Source: Jaltomata sinuosa (lineage: Eukaryota; Streptophyta; Magnoliopsida; Solanales; Solanaceae). Taken from it: a stretch of DNA of 64,000 bases. The stretch's first letter is position 1, and every line of letters begins with the position of its first letter. The notes beneath the pieces were generated by a model. The model saw only the letters and a list, made by a program, of their open reading frames with translations. It did not search any database and was not told the origin of the DNA. The stretch lies in NCBI GenBank assembly GCA_003996215.1, contig QJPP01000049.1, positions 1,240,001 to 1,304,000 on the forward strand, in the 5' to 3' direction. Below, in pieces: positions 24,180 through 35,871 of the stretch. Made by a program: the position numbers and the translations under genes.

Positions 24180-26271
24180 TGTCACGATCCAAGACTAGTC
24201 CCCTGACGTAACGGGCATTCCAGACCAATGAAGGCCTGAGAAAACCCCTTAGTATTTATAATACGCACATTCAATAATAATTTTTTTTTGGAAATAGACA
24301 CAATACTAAAATGTCTGGTTCCATATAAATAAGTCAAAAACCAAACCTTAAGGGACCCAATCTTATATAATCTACGAAGCCTCTATTCCATAACAAAAGA
24401 AATCATCTATACCGGGATAAGGCCCCGGCAATACCATAAAACAAAATACTATAACAATCTATCATAGAAGTGACCTTTCGAAGGATGGAGGCTCACCAAA
24501 AAGCTGGATCTGTCTACTCGAATCTAGCGCTGAGTAGTGTCGCGGGAAGGTGCCTCTGAACCTACATCATACAACGATATAGCCGCCCGAAGACGGTCAG
24601 TACGTGGAATGTAGTGGTACACAGAACAGAGAAAATAGATACAAAATACTTTGTCTGAAAAGTTGGCATTTAAAACACTTCTAATACAATGACAATAAAT
24701 ATCCATAATAACTTCCGTTAAGAGAAAACAATATATTTATATCATTTACTTTTGAACTAGATGGTATCACCGACTTCTATTCAACACCACGGGCTATGGG
24801 GTCCGATCAACGCTCGACCGACTAAGCCCCAACCCATATTTGCCGCATGAGTCGAGATTTCAATATAATATGGCCAGCACAATTATCCTCATAGAGGAAA
24901 ATATAAGGTCATCCCAAGTTAGGATCGAACCATCCCTATGTTGGCAAAACACAGGTTTCGGGTATTGAGACGTTTAGCCTCACGCCTTTTCGGTTAACCA
25001 TCTAATTCTCTTAGAGCCCAAAATTATTATCGTATTCAATATGTTTAAAAACATCATCAATAATAACAATTCTGTTAGGGGCATAAACCGTTATTGGTAT
25101 CGTCATAACAAGACTTGCAAGTCATCCATTCCGTCATTTAAAACCCATATGGTCTGTCATTAATCCATTATGCCCACATTTACAAAAAAAAATATGTAAG
25201 AAAACGATAATCTTCCACAATCGATCCAATACGTTCACAAAATCCATTAAATAGTAGACTAACTCAACTTCAATAAATTATTTAAATGTTTTGAAGAATA
25301 CATCGAAATCAATAAAAAATCCATCAAATCCCTTCATATATAATTCATTATATAGACAATCGTAATTTCAAGCAAAAGATAGGGAAATCATAGTTTATGC
25401 ATCTTTAGTCAAGTTATCATACATATGCTTGTAACCCTAACTTCTCACTAACAATTATATAGATGTGTAAGGCTTGAAAAACCATAGAGTTTAGAAGATT
25501 ATTTAGAAGACTATTTAAGAAGGATGTTCTGCGTACCTTTTGACGGAGAAAATCTAAGGTAAACTTGAGTTCTTTTGCCTTGGAGAAGAAATCGCCTCTT
25601 TTCTCTGTATTAGACTATGTGTCGATCTGATTTTTGAGGGAATGAGGGATTTGGGGTAGTTTAGTCTTAATACCAGGTTAGTTCAGTTAAAACGACGTAG
25701 TTTGGTGTCAAAAAAATTGGAAAAAGACCAAATAACCCCTTGAAAAAGCGTTAACAGTGCAGAACGGGTTTGTCTGACGGTTCAGGTGACGAACCATCAG
25801 AACCTTGATGGGTCGTCACTCCGAACCGTCAAAACATGACCGAAATTTGGTCTCACTGTTTAATTCTGGCGACTTGCCTTGACGGGTCGTCACAAGTGTG
25901 ACGGTCCGTCACGCGAGTCGTCATCCTTAGGCAGACTGACATCTTCTTGGTAAACTGAGCATAACGTTTTACTCCGGACTCAAATTAATGCAAAGTTGGT
26001 GGCGTTGAAAAGAAGACTCGAAGACCTTTAATTTGGTGGGTATTAGGACATCTAATTCGTTATATGCTAGGAGTAATGATCGTTTGAAGTTGACCATAGT
26101 TGAATCTTATATGAGAACTTAATCGGTTGGGGTGCGTTCAACCTAACTTGATGGTAGGAGTTTCTTATGAACATGATTCGCATCCAAAGCACTCATCACA
26201 CTAGGAAAATGATCATTATACTCATGGAAATAGTTTGGGGTCCTTATGTTTAAATTTTTAAGGGTGTTACA
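24180..26271 (-). repeat. 5' LTR of the chromovirus
   Basis: It pairs with 16955-19044. In minus orientation it runs from TGTAACACCC (26271) to TTGGATCGTGACA (24180). The short inverted-repeat block recurs at 25780-25928. Differences from the partner LTR include single-base changes and small indels, for example in the polyA run near 24280 and ggggtccgatc near 24798. Confidence 0.95.
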
Positions 26272-26276
26272 TATAA

Positions 26277-27377
26277 CTATTTTATATATAGTTCTGAAAA
26301 ATCGACGGAGTTCGTGGATTTTTTTTCAAATGAATTGGTAACTCTACAGAAACACCATATATATTCCATTGTCATTTGCAGTCAACTTTTGGATTATTTT
26401 TCAAATGGTTACTCATGATTATTTTTTTCAAATGAATTAGCGTCAATATCCACCCACGCATGAACCTTATCTCTAAACAAGTAAACATTCTTTCGTAGTA
26501 AAACTTCACAGTGTGTATATATATAGTCCTTTGTCATTTTCACTCAACTTTGGGAAGCATGAATGTCTCCAACTTTTGTGTCAAAGTTGTGACAAGTTTG
26601 TGACTATCAACCATTTAAGAAACCCTTTTGAGGCATGATGATATTAATTCACCTATATACATGTAAAATAGTTTGCAGCATTCATTGCTAGTCTTTACTA
26701 ATATATGAATATACTCATCCTTTAGCCAAAATGCTACTTATAAGGAAACATATAGTGACTCACTAAAATTTGTAATTTGCTTGGACATTTGCTCTTCAAT
26801 TAATGTATTATTTGCGTTATCAAAAACTCAATTCCCAGATGGATGCAAAAATTTAAACGTGCAAGTAAAGAGTAAAAATTTACTATAATATTAAGGGTGA
26901 TTGTAAGAAGATGAAACATCTATAAATAGAGGCTCCATTATGATAATTTCTACCATCTGAATTTTGTTGTTCCTTCTATATATATCCTTCCTCCGCTGAT
27001 AATTTCAGCTCTTTTCGGTCACTACCAACTTGTGATGGCTATCTCGCATACTTCTAGCGGTACTCTCCCTCCCATATGAACTTTCTACCATTTTTTGTAG
27101 CTATAATTGCGTGCATCCATTTCACAAATCATATATATATATATATATATATATTATATTATATTTTATTATTAAAAGTGAAAAGCTTCAAACTTTCAAA
27201 GTTGAATTACCATTTTATCCCTACACTAAATCAAAATTTAATTAATTATATTAAATAAATGTCAATTGGATCAGGTCGTGGTGATTGGTGTAGCGTGTAA
27301 GGGATCAGAGGTACAAAACGAGCTCTGTGTAAAGGAGCGTCACTGTATAATCTTTATACAATAATTATTTGATTCTT
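26277..27377. other. intergenic, with a promoter-like stretch and AT microsatellite
   Basis: It is mostly AT-rich. A TATA-like CTATAAATA at 26920-26928 is followed by a 14-codon ORF (27035-27079, MAISHTSSGTLPPI). The stop of this ORF overlaps the ATG at 27076 of a longer frame with a signal-peptide-like start (MNFLPFFVAIIACIHF). That frame then runs into an (AT)n tract at 27131-27155 and degenerates. No homologue is recognised; it may be a gene relic or chance. Confidence 0.3.
27131..27155. repeat. AT dinucleotide microsatellite
   Basis: About twelve uninterrupted AT units are followed by (TATAT)n-like text. Confidence 0.9.
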
Positions 27378-27616
27378 ATAAATCTTCTTTGTGTGGAATT
27401 AATCAGTAACAAAGTATAAATCAATGAACTTTGAGAATTGTAACAATCAGTTCCCTATAAAATAAGAGCATTAAAATTAACATAAAGAATGAATATGGAG
27501 GTAAAAGGGAAAAAAGAGACAAATAACTGGTAAAATAAGCTTTAGCATAAACAATTATATAGTCGTGACAACATCTTATAAAGTAGATTAGTAATAACTT
27601 TGCTTTACTAAAATAA
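27378..27616 (-). repeat. duplicated 3' flank of the invertase/PME inhibitor gene
   Basis: This stretch matches 34170-34400, the region just downstream of the inhibitor gene at 34432-34950, in the same orientation. Shared phrases include tggaattaatca, acataaagaatga, atggaggtaaa, gacaaataactgg and gacaacatcttataaa. Similarity stops where the coding region would begin (27617), so the coding part of the second copy is lost or was never copied. The minus-strand ORF at 27421-27642 is incidental. Confidence 0.75.
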
Positions 27617-27741
27617 TGCCTCCTCCAACTAATGACCCCCAAATCAATGGCTCTTAAACCTTAGGATCCAATGGCTTATTCTTTGGATTATGACTTTTTT
27701 GTTTAAAAGATGATGTAAAATATAAGTCCCCAACTTCAATA

Positions 27742-27839
27742 TTACTGAAACAGAGCAGGAACTGGAGCCAAAGGATAGAGTGCTTTCTGAGCAACCTTGT
27801 CTATGGCTCCAACACTGATAGTAAACACAATGCTTTGTA
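27742..27839 (-). pseudogene. exon-like segment of an unrecognised gene (C-terminal)
   Basis: A good acceptor (ttttatttcag, 27840-27850 on the minus strand) precedes an open stretch. It encodes QSIVFTISVGAIDKVAQKAL, then YPLAPVPALFQ, and ends at TAA (27742-27744). The hydrophobic, stop-free text resembles a real terminal exon, but I do not recognise the protein. Upstream exons may be the pieces at 28318-28407 and near 32326. Confidence 0.35.
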
Positions 27840-28317
27840 CTGAAATAAAATATAATTAATCATAAACCAAAGTGGTTTTAATACAACATGGTATATATAT
27901 CTCCTTTTTACAGTATGTGTAAATATGATATAAGAACAATGCCCTCCCAATAACAATCTAGAGTTCTAGTTACTGTATCTTTTTCATCGCATTTCTTGTT
28001 GCAAGGCTAGTCCTTTATCAACATTCTTGTTTGTTGCCTCCACAGTTTCTCAAAGCTTGTTATTAAGTAGTCTTGTCTTTTAGGTTGGTATTGCATACCA
28101 TGCTCGACTAGATAAGGTCTATAGCACTTTCTTTTCTCTGTCAGAAGACTTGGTGGCGACCGGTCCTACAAGACATGGTCTACATGGAAGTAAAACCAGA
28201 TCAATGCTAACATTCTCTAGTGATTGTCTTCAAAGAAAAAATTATTTAGTATCAACCCCTGAGAAGTTAGAACATGTAAATAGATTCATTTGCAAATGCC
28301 ATTAATCTCTACATAGA

Positions 28318-28407
28318 TTATTCTACAGGATGTAGAATGCTCAGTACTTTGTGTTGAAGCACCTCATCATCGTCCATTGTCTTCAACGAAAATGGATTTT
28401 CATTTTG
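28318..28407 (-). pseudogene. exon-like segment of an unrecognised gene
   Basis: An acceptor (tttgtttgcag) ends at 28408. The next codons read QNENPFSLKTMDDDEVLQHK, then VLSILHPVE and a TAA at 28318-28320. A GTAGAA inside the last codons could serve as a donor instead. The protein is not recognised. A LINE lies about 170 bases upstream on this strand, perhaps within an intron. Confidence 0.3.
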
Positions 28408-28583
28408 CTGCAAACAAAAGCAGTAATATCAAGAATGCAATTGAAGATACTTAAATGTTAACTCCACAAAAGACATGCTATTATTTTGGGGTTCATACTA
28501 AAGCGCAACTCACAAGAAGACACAACCTATAACTTCGGCTCTTAACGGATAGTCACCAGCAATTGAGAAGCACGCTCATCCCG

Positions 28584-29449
28584 ATGGACAGCGTTAACCC
28601 GGCGCGTCTGGAAGGGAATAATTCTCCTACAGGTACGGCGAACATACACCATAAAGGAATTTCTCCAAAGCATTCTTAGTCTAACAAGATTACCACTGCT
28701 CCAAATTCATCAGTGACTCAATTCTGCCATGAACGAGAATCTGTCAAAGCCAGGCATACTATCCACAATGGGATGCCTGCAGTGATCTTCAAATCTACTG
28801 ATTATTATGGGATTATGGCTGCTGAATGCAAATTTACAATTGTAGGTTGATTCCTTCGGCCAAGACCTCAAATCGACAGAATTAGGTCAAGGAATCAATT
28901 CCGACCAAAGGGGATATTAAAATTGGGGTATATGACAACTTCAACATTTTCTTAGATTTTTGTAATGAAGAAGACTTTACAGCGGTATGGTATCGACGAG
29001 TAGTTGAGATCAAGGGTATGCAAATGTGGCTCCAGAAATGGTCGCCGGATTTCAAACCTGAGGAAGACCTTCCAATTGCTCTGTTATGGGTTCTCTTGCC
29101 TGGTCTACCATTTCATTTACATACTTGGCATTATATCAAAGAGTTGGTAAGCGAGCCTCTTGAAATGGATGCTGCTACTAAGTGCAAAACCAGACCGAGC
29201 ATGGCTAAGGTACGAGTCGAGGTAAACTTGCTAAAACCATTGCCGGATTCTGTTTGGGTGGGTCAGGAAAATGAGAATTCTCCTTTGAAAGGCTTTACCC
29301 AAAAACTGGAATATAATAATATACCAAAGTACTGCAAATTTTGCAAAAAATTAGGACACATCATGGATAATTGTAGAGCTTTGGAAAGAAAGCAAAAGGC
29401 TGAGAATACTGACAACCCTGTTGGCAGTGAAACACCCGTGGCTAGGTAG
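28584..29449 (+). pseudogene. LINE ORF1 (RNA-binding, DUF4283 and zinc knuckle)
   Basis: It starts at the ATG 28584-28586 (MDSVNPARLEGNNSP). The DUF4283-like domain is seen in STDYYGIMAAECKFTIVG, then FLRPRPQIDRIRSR, and after a frameshift near 28895 in PTKGDIKIGVYDNFNIFLDF and MQMWLQKWSPDFKPEEDLPI. A zinc knuckle, CKFCKKLGHIMDNC (CX2CX4HX4C), lies near 29335-29376. A TAG about 130 bases after the ATG and a TGA after TIVG interrupt it. ORF1p coats LINE RNA for target-primed reverse transcription (family knowledge). Confidence 0.8.
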
Positions 29450-31967
29450 AAGATTATCGAGGATCCTAAATTGGAGGAACATGCTGAGAGTTCATATTAA
29501 TGGGAAAATTTGGTTCTTTTGGAGTGGAGATTATCAGACTAATATCATTGATAATAGTGAACAACAAATTACTTTAAAGATGTATTGTGGGAGTGCTAAT
29601 TCTAATTTGTTTGTGACTGCTGTTTATGCTAAGTGTACTTCGGCTGAGAGAAAAGATCTCTGGGACAACCTGGAAACTGTCTACCATCAAGTAAATGGAC
29701 CTTGGTGCATAGGAGGGGATTTTAATGTAATTCTAGATACTGCTGAAAAATTGGGAGGAAGACCTCACAGAATGCATACAAGTTTTGATTTCAGCAATTG
29801 TATGAATGAATGTGAAGTTACCAATCTTGGACATGCAGGCCCAAAATTAACCTGGTGTAATAATAGGAGGCCAATAAAAAGAATTTGGAAGAGACTGGAT
29901 AGAGTTTTCGCCAATGACCAATGGACACAGCAATTCCAACACAATGAGATTAGACATCTTGCCAGATCTGGATCAGACCACAGACCTCTTCTGATCACGT
30001 GTTCCACGGATACTCAGAATGGGGTCAAATTCTTCAAATTTTTGAATTCTTGGGCAGATCAACCTACTTTCATGACTCTGGTGGAAGAGGTTTGGGGTAC
30101 ACAAATTGATGGAAACTCTATGTGGGTGCTGCAACAGAAACTAAAGATCCTCAGAAAAAGGTTAAGCACATGGTCTAGAGAGGTGATTGGAGATGTGTTT
30201 GATCAGGTTACTCAATGGGAAACTAAGATGATTGAACTTGAGGACATGGACTTGGCTCACAACAATGAAAAACATAGAGAAGAACTCTCAAAGGGTCAGG
30301 CGGAATACACAAGATGGTTGGAAATGCAGGAGACTTTACTGAAGCAAAAGGCTCATATAAAGTGAGTAGAAGAAGGAGACAACAATACCAAGTATTTTCA
30401 CAGTATTATCAAGGACAGAAGAAGGAGGCTGCAACTTCACATGATCACGGATCATAATGACCGATGGGTGCAAGGAAATGACAGAATTGCCAAGGCTGCC
30501 ATTCATCATTTTGAACACATCTTCAACTTGAATCATCACTTCAGAGACCATGATATCTTGGATATCATCACTCCCTGTGTAAATCAAGAAGACAATATCA
30601 TGCTTACTAAGGTTCCTGATATTGAGGAAATCAAAGAGGCTATTTTTAGTATGAGTTCAGACAGTGCTGCAGGTCCAGATGGATTCAGTGGGAAGTTCTA
30701 TCACAAATGCTGGGAAATTATTAAAGGAGATGTCAAAAATATTATTCAAGACTTTCTCTATGGCAAGAACCTCACCAAATTTTACACTCACACTTGTATG
30801 GCTTTGATCCCTAAGATGGAGTCACCTCGTAACTTTGGTGAGCTCAGACCTATTAGGCTTAGCAATTTTTCAAGCAAAATCATCTCAAAGATTCTATCCA
30901 GAAGGCTTAACCCCCTTTTGGATAAACTAATATCCCATAATCAAAGTGGTTTTGTGAAAGGAAGGATGATCACTGAAAATGTTCTTCTTGCACAAGAACT
31001 TGTTCAAGGCATTTCTAAGATCAACAAAGGAGGAAATATGATTATCAAACTTGACATGTTCAAAGCCTATGACAGGATGTCATGGGACTTTGTTATTGAG
31101 GTTATGAGGAAGTTTGATTTCTCTAATGATTGGATTGACATCTCTGGAGATTAATCTCGGGAGTTTGGTATTCCATTATTATTAATGGAGACAGGAAAGG
31201 TTTCTTCACTTCCACACAAGGGCTCAAGCAAGGTGATCCTCTTTCTCCATCTTTGTTCATCATTGGAGCAGAGGTACTGTCTAAACATCTCAACAAACTC
31301 ATGGATGATCCCAGATTCACTCCTTTATTAATCATCTGGCCTATGCAGATGACATAGTGATTTTCACTGGCGGAAGTTCTAAATTCATTAAGCTTATTAT
31401 GAAACAAGTTAGAAGATATGAGAAGGCTTCCGGACAAAAGATCAACAATGATAAGAGCTTTTCCATCACTGCCAAGAACTCTTCCACTACCAAGATTAAC
31501 AGAATGAGAAGGGCGTCTGGTTTTATCAACAAGGAACTTCCTTTCACTTATTTGGGTTGCCAATTTACACAGGTAGAAAGAAGATTAGATACTTTGAACC
31601 TATGGTGGCCAAGGTAGTAAAAAGACTTTGTGGCTGGCAAGGTAAAATGTTATCCTATGGTGGTAAAATTACTCTCATCAAAAGTGTCCTTCAATCCTTG
31701 CCTATTTATACGCTTTCTGCTTTGGATCCTCCGAAAGGCACGATTTAACTCTTGGAGAAACACTTTGCTAATTTTCTATGGGGCTCTAAGGAAGGTAAAG
31801 ATAAATATCATTGGTGTGCTTGTGACAACAAGTGCAACACTAAAGAGAAAGGTGGTATTGGTCTCAGGTCGATGCAAGATATCACCAATACTCTTATTCT
31901 TAAAAGGTGGTGGAGATTCAGAACTCAACCCTCCTTATCAGCACAGTTTCTAGAATTTTTCATGTAA
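29450..31967 (+). pseudogene. LINE ORF2 (AP-endonuclease and reverse transcriptase), truncated
   Basis: The endonuclease domain (about 29480-30000) shows YAKCTSAERKDLWDNL, GGDFNVILDTAEK, and SGSDHRPLLI, the catalytic SDH block. A TGA at 30363-30365 replaces a Trp-like codon before VEEGDNNTKYFHSI in the same frame. RT shows SAAGPDGFSGKFYHKCW, PIRLSNFSSKIISKIL, NQSGFVKGRMITENVLLAQE, KLDMFKAYDRMSWDF, then after a break QGLKQGDPLSPSLFI and the catalytic AYADDIVIF. Two frameshifts follow (near 31330 and 31590), and the thumb region ends near 31967. Zinc-finger and RNase H domains are missing. Confidence 0.9.
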
Positions 31968-34169
31968 GACATTTTATAATATATTTTTGAAAATACTAAA
32001 TAAAATAAACTGACCATTGTAATTGACTACTTAGATATAACCATGGACAGGAAGCATGATACTCAAGTTCCGGTTTAAGATTGCTTGACGAATTAGATAA
32101 CAGGATTGGTGGTCACTTAAAAGAAAAGGCACCAAGTTGTTCAGATTAAAAGACCTTCTTGTTTGATTCAGATTCTCTCTTTTTTCAGCAAAGTTAATGC
32201 AGGAAAACAATGTAATAAGCCCTCTAAAAAGAAATTCGAAATAGAAGGAATTACACAAATTAAAATAAATCCAGAAACACACCTTAGCAAAAAACACTAA
32301 AACGGTATACAGAAATGGGACTTACCATGCAGGGTTCACAACCATCACCAGGCTGAGCCAATAACTCAACTTTATAAGCTAAGCAGTTACATTTGCAAAA
32401 CATACTCTGATTGTGGTCTCTTCATGCTCATCTCTATTGATGCCAAACATGTTTTCCTCTCATTCGGGAATTTCTCCCTGAAGGAAATTGAAGCAACAAC
32501 GAACTGATCAGAGTACAACACACGCTGAAAAACAACATTTTTGATCCACATATCTCAGTAATCTCAAGATTTGTGACTTTGCATCTTTAGAAAAAAGTAA
32601 TCTCAAGATCCACAAAAATCGGCAACATAACAAAACATTCATATCCAGAACTGCACCATCAAATCAACAAATTGTATATTGAGATCATGAAATATGTTGC
32701 AGGAATATATCTGAAAAGAATAGTAAACTTGAGTAAATTATATCGCGTCATAATAAGACATCAATTATGATAAAAACATATGAATATTCCTTTTCTGTTA
32801 GAGGTTTTCTTCTGCGGGATCATTCAAAGTAATATTCATATTCATATAGTACCAAATAATAGAAGAGCGCCTTCAAGGTTTACCAGAACTATGATACTCA
32901 ACCATATTTCTCGTTTTGATAAAAATTTCATGTCTATTAGCACCATTAATGGATTGACTGCCCGTTTCAAGAAAAGAAAATTGATAAACTGCTTATAGTC
33001 ATACAAAGCTAACTTGTTACATGTCGTTCTCCTCCTCAGTGGTCCTACTTTAAATGTACATGCAAGTGACTCATTTATTGATATATTTGGCTAAGAATGC
33101 CTTTAACTCCAGCATTATTAATCAGATATATGTTTTGTAGCTTAAATTTTGAAAAACAATCATTAAATTACTATACTAGCTATTTCTCAAGAATTAATAT
33201 TATGTATAATGTCAAAGAAATTAAGAAATAAAATTCTCAACCTATGATTCAGTATATTATGAATAGTACTGTACACCTAAAAATCATCATTTCATTGAAG
33301 ATGTATCAATAATTATTCTTTAAGAGAGTACTTATCTCAAATGAGGACCAGAATCAATGCAATTTTTCATGTCACACTAATTTTTTTTTTTGGAGTGTTT
33401 TCCCCTTGGGAACTGAATGTATTTTTTATGCAGCTCTGTTATGTTGGTATTATTAAGATTTGTCCTGAATTTCTTACTTACTATAACTATGTTTTTTACC
33501 TCAAAAAGATTTTCTTGGTGGAAAAAGTTTCCTTGTCGAAAAAAATCTCTTCAATAATTGGTTAATCCTTTCTTGGAGAAGAAGTTTGGACTTCTATAAA
33601 TTGAAGATCCTTCTTATTATACAAAAACACAATAACATCCACAATGTAGTCGTTTAAAGAGTTTTGTTTAGAGAGAGATTTTCTCTCAATAGTTTTTATA
33701 TTCTTAAAATTAGTTTTCATAATATGTAGGTCACTTGACCAAACCTATCAATAATATGTTTTTAGTATAGTTTTACATGTCGCCATCAAGATTTACAATT
33801 ATTACATGTCGCCATCAAGATTTAAAATTATTAACTTCCGCATGACGCTCTCTCGATTTCGATCCCAACAGACATCCCCCATCAAACACTTACATTCATC
33901 AATTGTATCTATACGCAATGGCATCCCAAGGATTACCTACGTAGAATCAGTCTCGATATGAGTAGGAACTGTCAATTCTACCGAGATTGCAAAATCTATA
34001 ACACAATAGACTTTATTTGCTGTGACGATACAACAACCCTGTTCCAGAACTGCGCAATTGAAGTACTGTATAGGGCAAAAATAAGCAAGAGTGCTAGTTA
34101 ATTTTCCTATGTTAATTGTGGAAGTGATATAAAGGCAACAACTATTTTTATTAATATTCAATTAAAATA
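31968..34169. other. intergenic; exon-like piece and a 29-bp direct repeat
   Basis: There is no confident gene. The minus strand at about 32326-32408 reads QSMFCKCNCLAYKVELLAQP, then GDGCEPCM, ending at a GTAAG donor (32321-32325); it could be another exon of the unrecognised gene. At 33773-33830 a 29-bp unit, ttacatgtcgccatcaagat plus 9 bases, occurs twice in tandem. Short plus-strand ORFs (32780-32998, 33341-33565) carry no motif. Confidence 0.35.
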
Positions 34170-34431
34170 ATATACATCTTCTTTGTGGAATTAATCAGGA
34201 ACAAAGTATATATCAATAAACTCGACGAATTGTAACTATCACTTTCTTATAAAACATTAATATAATTAACATAAAGAATGAACATGGAGGTAAAGGTTAA
34301 AAAGACAAATAACTGGCAAAGTAACTTAGCATAAATCATTATATATGTAGTCATGACAACATCTTATAAATGAGAGTCGTAATAACTTTGCTTACTAATT
34401 TTTGTTGCTAAAAGAGAATGCCAGTTACAAA

Positions 34432-34950
34432 TTAATTTCCGAATTGGTTTAGCAAACTCAATGTTAAATCAATAAAATTAATCAAATCGTCACTTTTTGA
34501 TTTGAATGGAAATTTTCTAACAGGTGGTTCATCAAATGAATCTTCACAAGTGACCGGACCATTCACAACTGCACCAGCAAAACTCTTCGCGTCAGAAAAG
34601 TCATTTGCATCAAAATCTTGAATTGATGTTGTAACGGCATCTATCGATCCATCATAATTTTCCTTACAAATTTGAAGACATTCCTTGAGAACAGGTTCTT
34701 TTGTTTGTTCTAGCAGACTTACGACTTCATTGTAAATATTTTTTGTCTTGGTTAGACACTTTTGAAGCAGAATACGTACCAAACCTTTTTTATCAACGGA
34801 AGAGCTCTTAGGATCCGCTCTAAGAGATTCGGTGCATAATTTGAAGTTATTAGAAGTTCGACAAACATCTTCTATCAAATCTCCCGACGAAAAAGTTACA
34901 AGAGAGAGAGAGATAAAGAAAATCACTATTAATGTCTTCATGGAATTCAT
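34432..34950 (-). CDS. invertase/pectin methylesterase inhibitor (secreted)
   Basis: A 172-residue single-exon gene. The first in-frame ATG is 34948-34950 (MNSMKTLIVIFFISLSLV); reading from the GTG at 34956 is not needed. A signal peptide of about 24 residues ends near SSG. The mature part has the family's four-helix-bundle cysteine pattern: DVCRTSNNFKLC for the first hairpin, then ECLQIC and PVTCEDSF for the second disulfide. It also has the LRADPKSSSVDKKGL block common to plant invertase and pectin methylesterase inhibitors (PMEI family). Such proteins bind cell-wall or vacuolar invertase, or pectin methylesterase, in the apoplast. Which enzyme cannot be told from sequence. The length is close to family norm and no lesion is seen. 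A TATA box lies about 45 bases upstream. Confidence 0.85.
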   Translation of the reverse strand: MNSMKTLIVIFFISLSLVTFSSGDLIEDVCRTSNNFKLCTESLRADPKSSSVDKKGLVRILLQKCLTKTKNIYNEVVSLLEQTKEPVLKECLQICKENYDGSIDAVTTSIQDFDANDFSDAKSFAGAVVNGPVTCEDSFDEPPVRKFPFKSKSDDLINFIDLTLSLLNQFGN

Positions 34951-34991
34951 CTTCACATATATTTTCTAAGTCATGGTGCAGGCCGGTGGTT

Positions 34992-35002
34992 CTTATATAT
35001 AG
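34992..35002 (-). promoter_or_regulatory. TATA box of the inhibitor gene
   Basis: The minus strand reads CTATATATAAG about 42-52 bases before the ATG at 34950. This implies a very short 5' UTR. A tgatggtt-type context and no intron are seen between it and the start. Confidence 0.55.
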
Positions 35003-35871
35003 CTAGCATACAATATTCACATTTATTTCTTTTTCATAAAAGATTATGTAGATATTATTGTATTGAGACTGTTGTAATCATATCTTACCTTTATGGAACA
35101 AACTAGTAATTAATAAGTACTATCTTTTAATTAGGCATTCAAATAATCTATATTTATTCACTCCAAATATGAATTTTAATCAATTTTTTTTCCTTAATCT
35201 GACGATTAACTGATACAATACAATTGTAAAAAAGGAAGTGTAAGTTATGTGATTTACTAACAATTATGTTTTGTAAAAGGAAAAAAAATATTTCGGACAC
35301 TCATTTATTTTCTATCACCTATTACTTAATTTTTGATATTATAGTTATGGTATATATTTTGTGCAATAATATAAAAAATCAATGATCATTATATTGGTTG
35401 TTCCTTAGTGCTCCAAGAATAAGTGCACAAAATTAATGACGGATACTTCTTGAGTTAATGCCTTGATAGTGTGAATAAAAAGAAGAAAAAAAGGAAATAG
35501 AGTAATTTAGGTAACTAATGGGTGCTTATTGATTGTTTAATATATGTTTTGTTCTACAAAAAAAAAAAGATTGTGGAGAACGAAGAATTTAATTTATATC
35601 TTTTACACTACCTAAAAAACGTTTATTGGCTACGCACTAAAAATTTATAAGTTAATGCGTAGCAAATCAACACAAATTCATTTGACCTGCCCAAGATTTA
35701 ATGGGAGCCAATAAAAATTTATAAGTTATGGGTAGCAAATCAACACAAATTCATTTGACCTGCCCAAGATTTAATGGGTTGGACGACGGATATTTTGAGA
35801 ATTTTATGTAACTATACAATATTGAAAATTACATTGTAATCACATTATACATTGTATTTTACAGATTGATT
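35003..35871. repeat. intergenic, with a 74-bp tandem duplication (35638-35785)
   Basis: Upstream DNA of the inhibitor gene, AT-rich. At 35638 and again 74 bases later, the text aaaaatttataagtta ... gtagcaaatcaacacaaatt ... gacctgcccaagatttaatg is repeated almost exactly. Nothing coding is seen. Confidence 0.7.

Larger units (their letters stand above)
16955..26271 (-). mobile_element. full-length Ty3/gypsy chromovirus (about 9.3 kb), TSD TATAA
   Basis: All structural parts are present in minus orientation: 5' LTR 26271-24180, PBS, gag, protease, RT, RNase H, integrase with C-terminal chromodomain, PPT, and 3' LTR 19044-16955. A perfect 5-bp target duplication, tataa, flanks it (16950-16954, 26272-26276). 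The LTRs are nearly the same length (2090 and 2092 bp) and differ at scattered positions. The chromodomain and the long LTRs point to the Tekay/Del group of chromoviruses (established family trait; clade is inference). The polyprotein is one reading frame interrupted by one frameshift and about six stops, so the copy is non-autonomous. Confidence 0.95.
28584..31967 (+). mobile_element. L1-type LINE, 3' end missing
   Basis: ORF1 and ORF2 are in order on the plus strand, with endonuclease and RT domains. The copy stops within the region after RT (LKRWWRFRTQPSL, about 31905), and the zinc-finger and RNase H parts expected for plant L1 ORF2 are absent. No poly(A) tail or target duplication is seen at 31967. 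Frameshifts and stops in both ORFs show it is dead. Confidence 0.9.

Noticed and set aside
29018..29449. Host zinc-knuckle protein gene
   Set aside because: DUF4283-like domain plus knuckle directly upstream of endonuclease-RT identifies it as LINE ORF1.
34951..34956. GTG at 34956 as start of the inhibitor gene
   Set aside because: Plants start at ATG; the ATG at 34950 gives a normal signal peptide.
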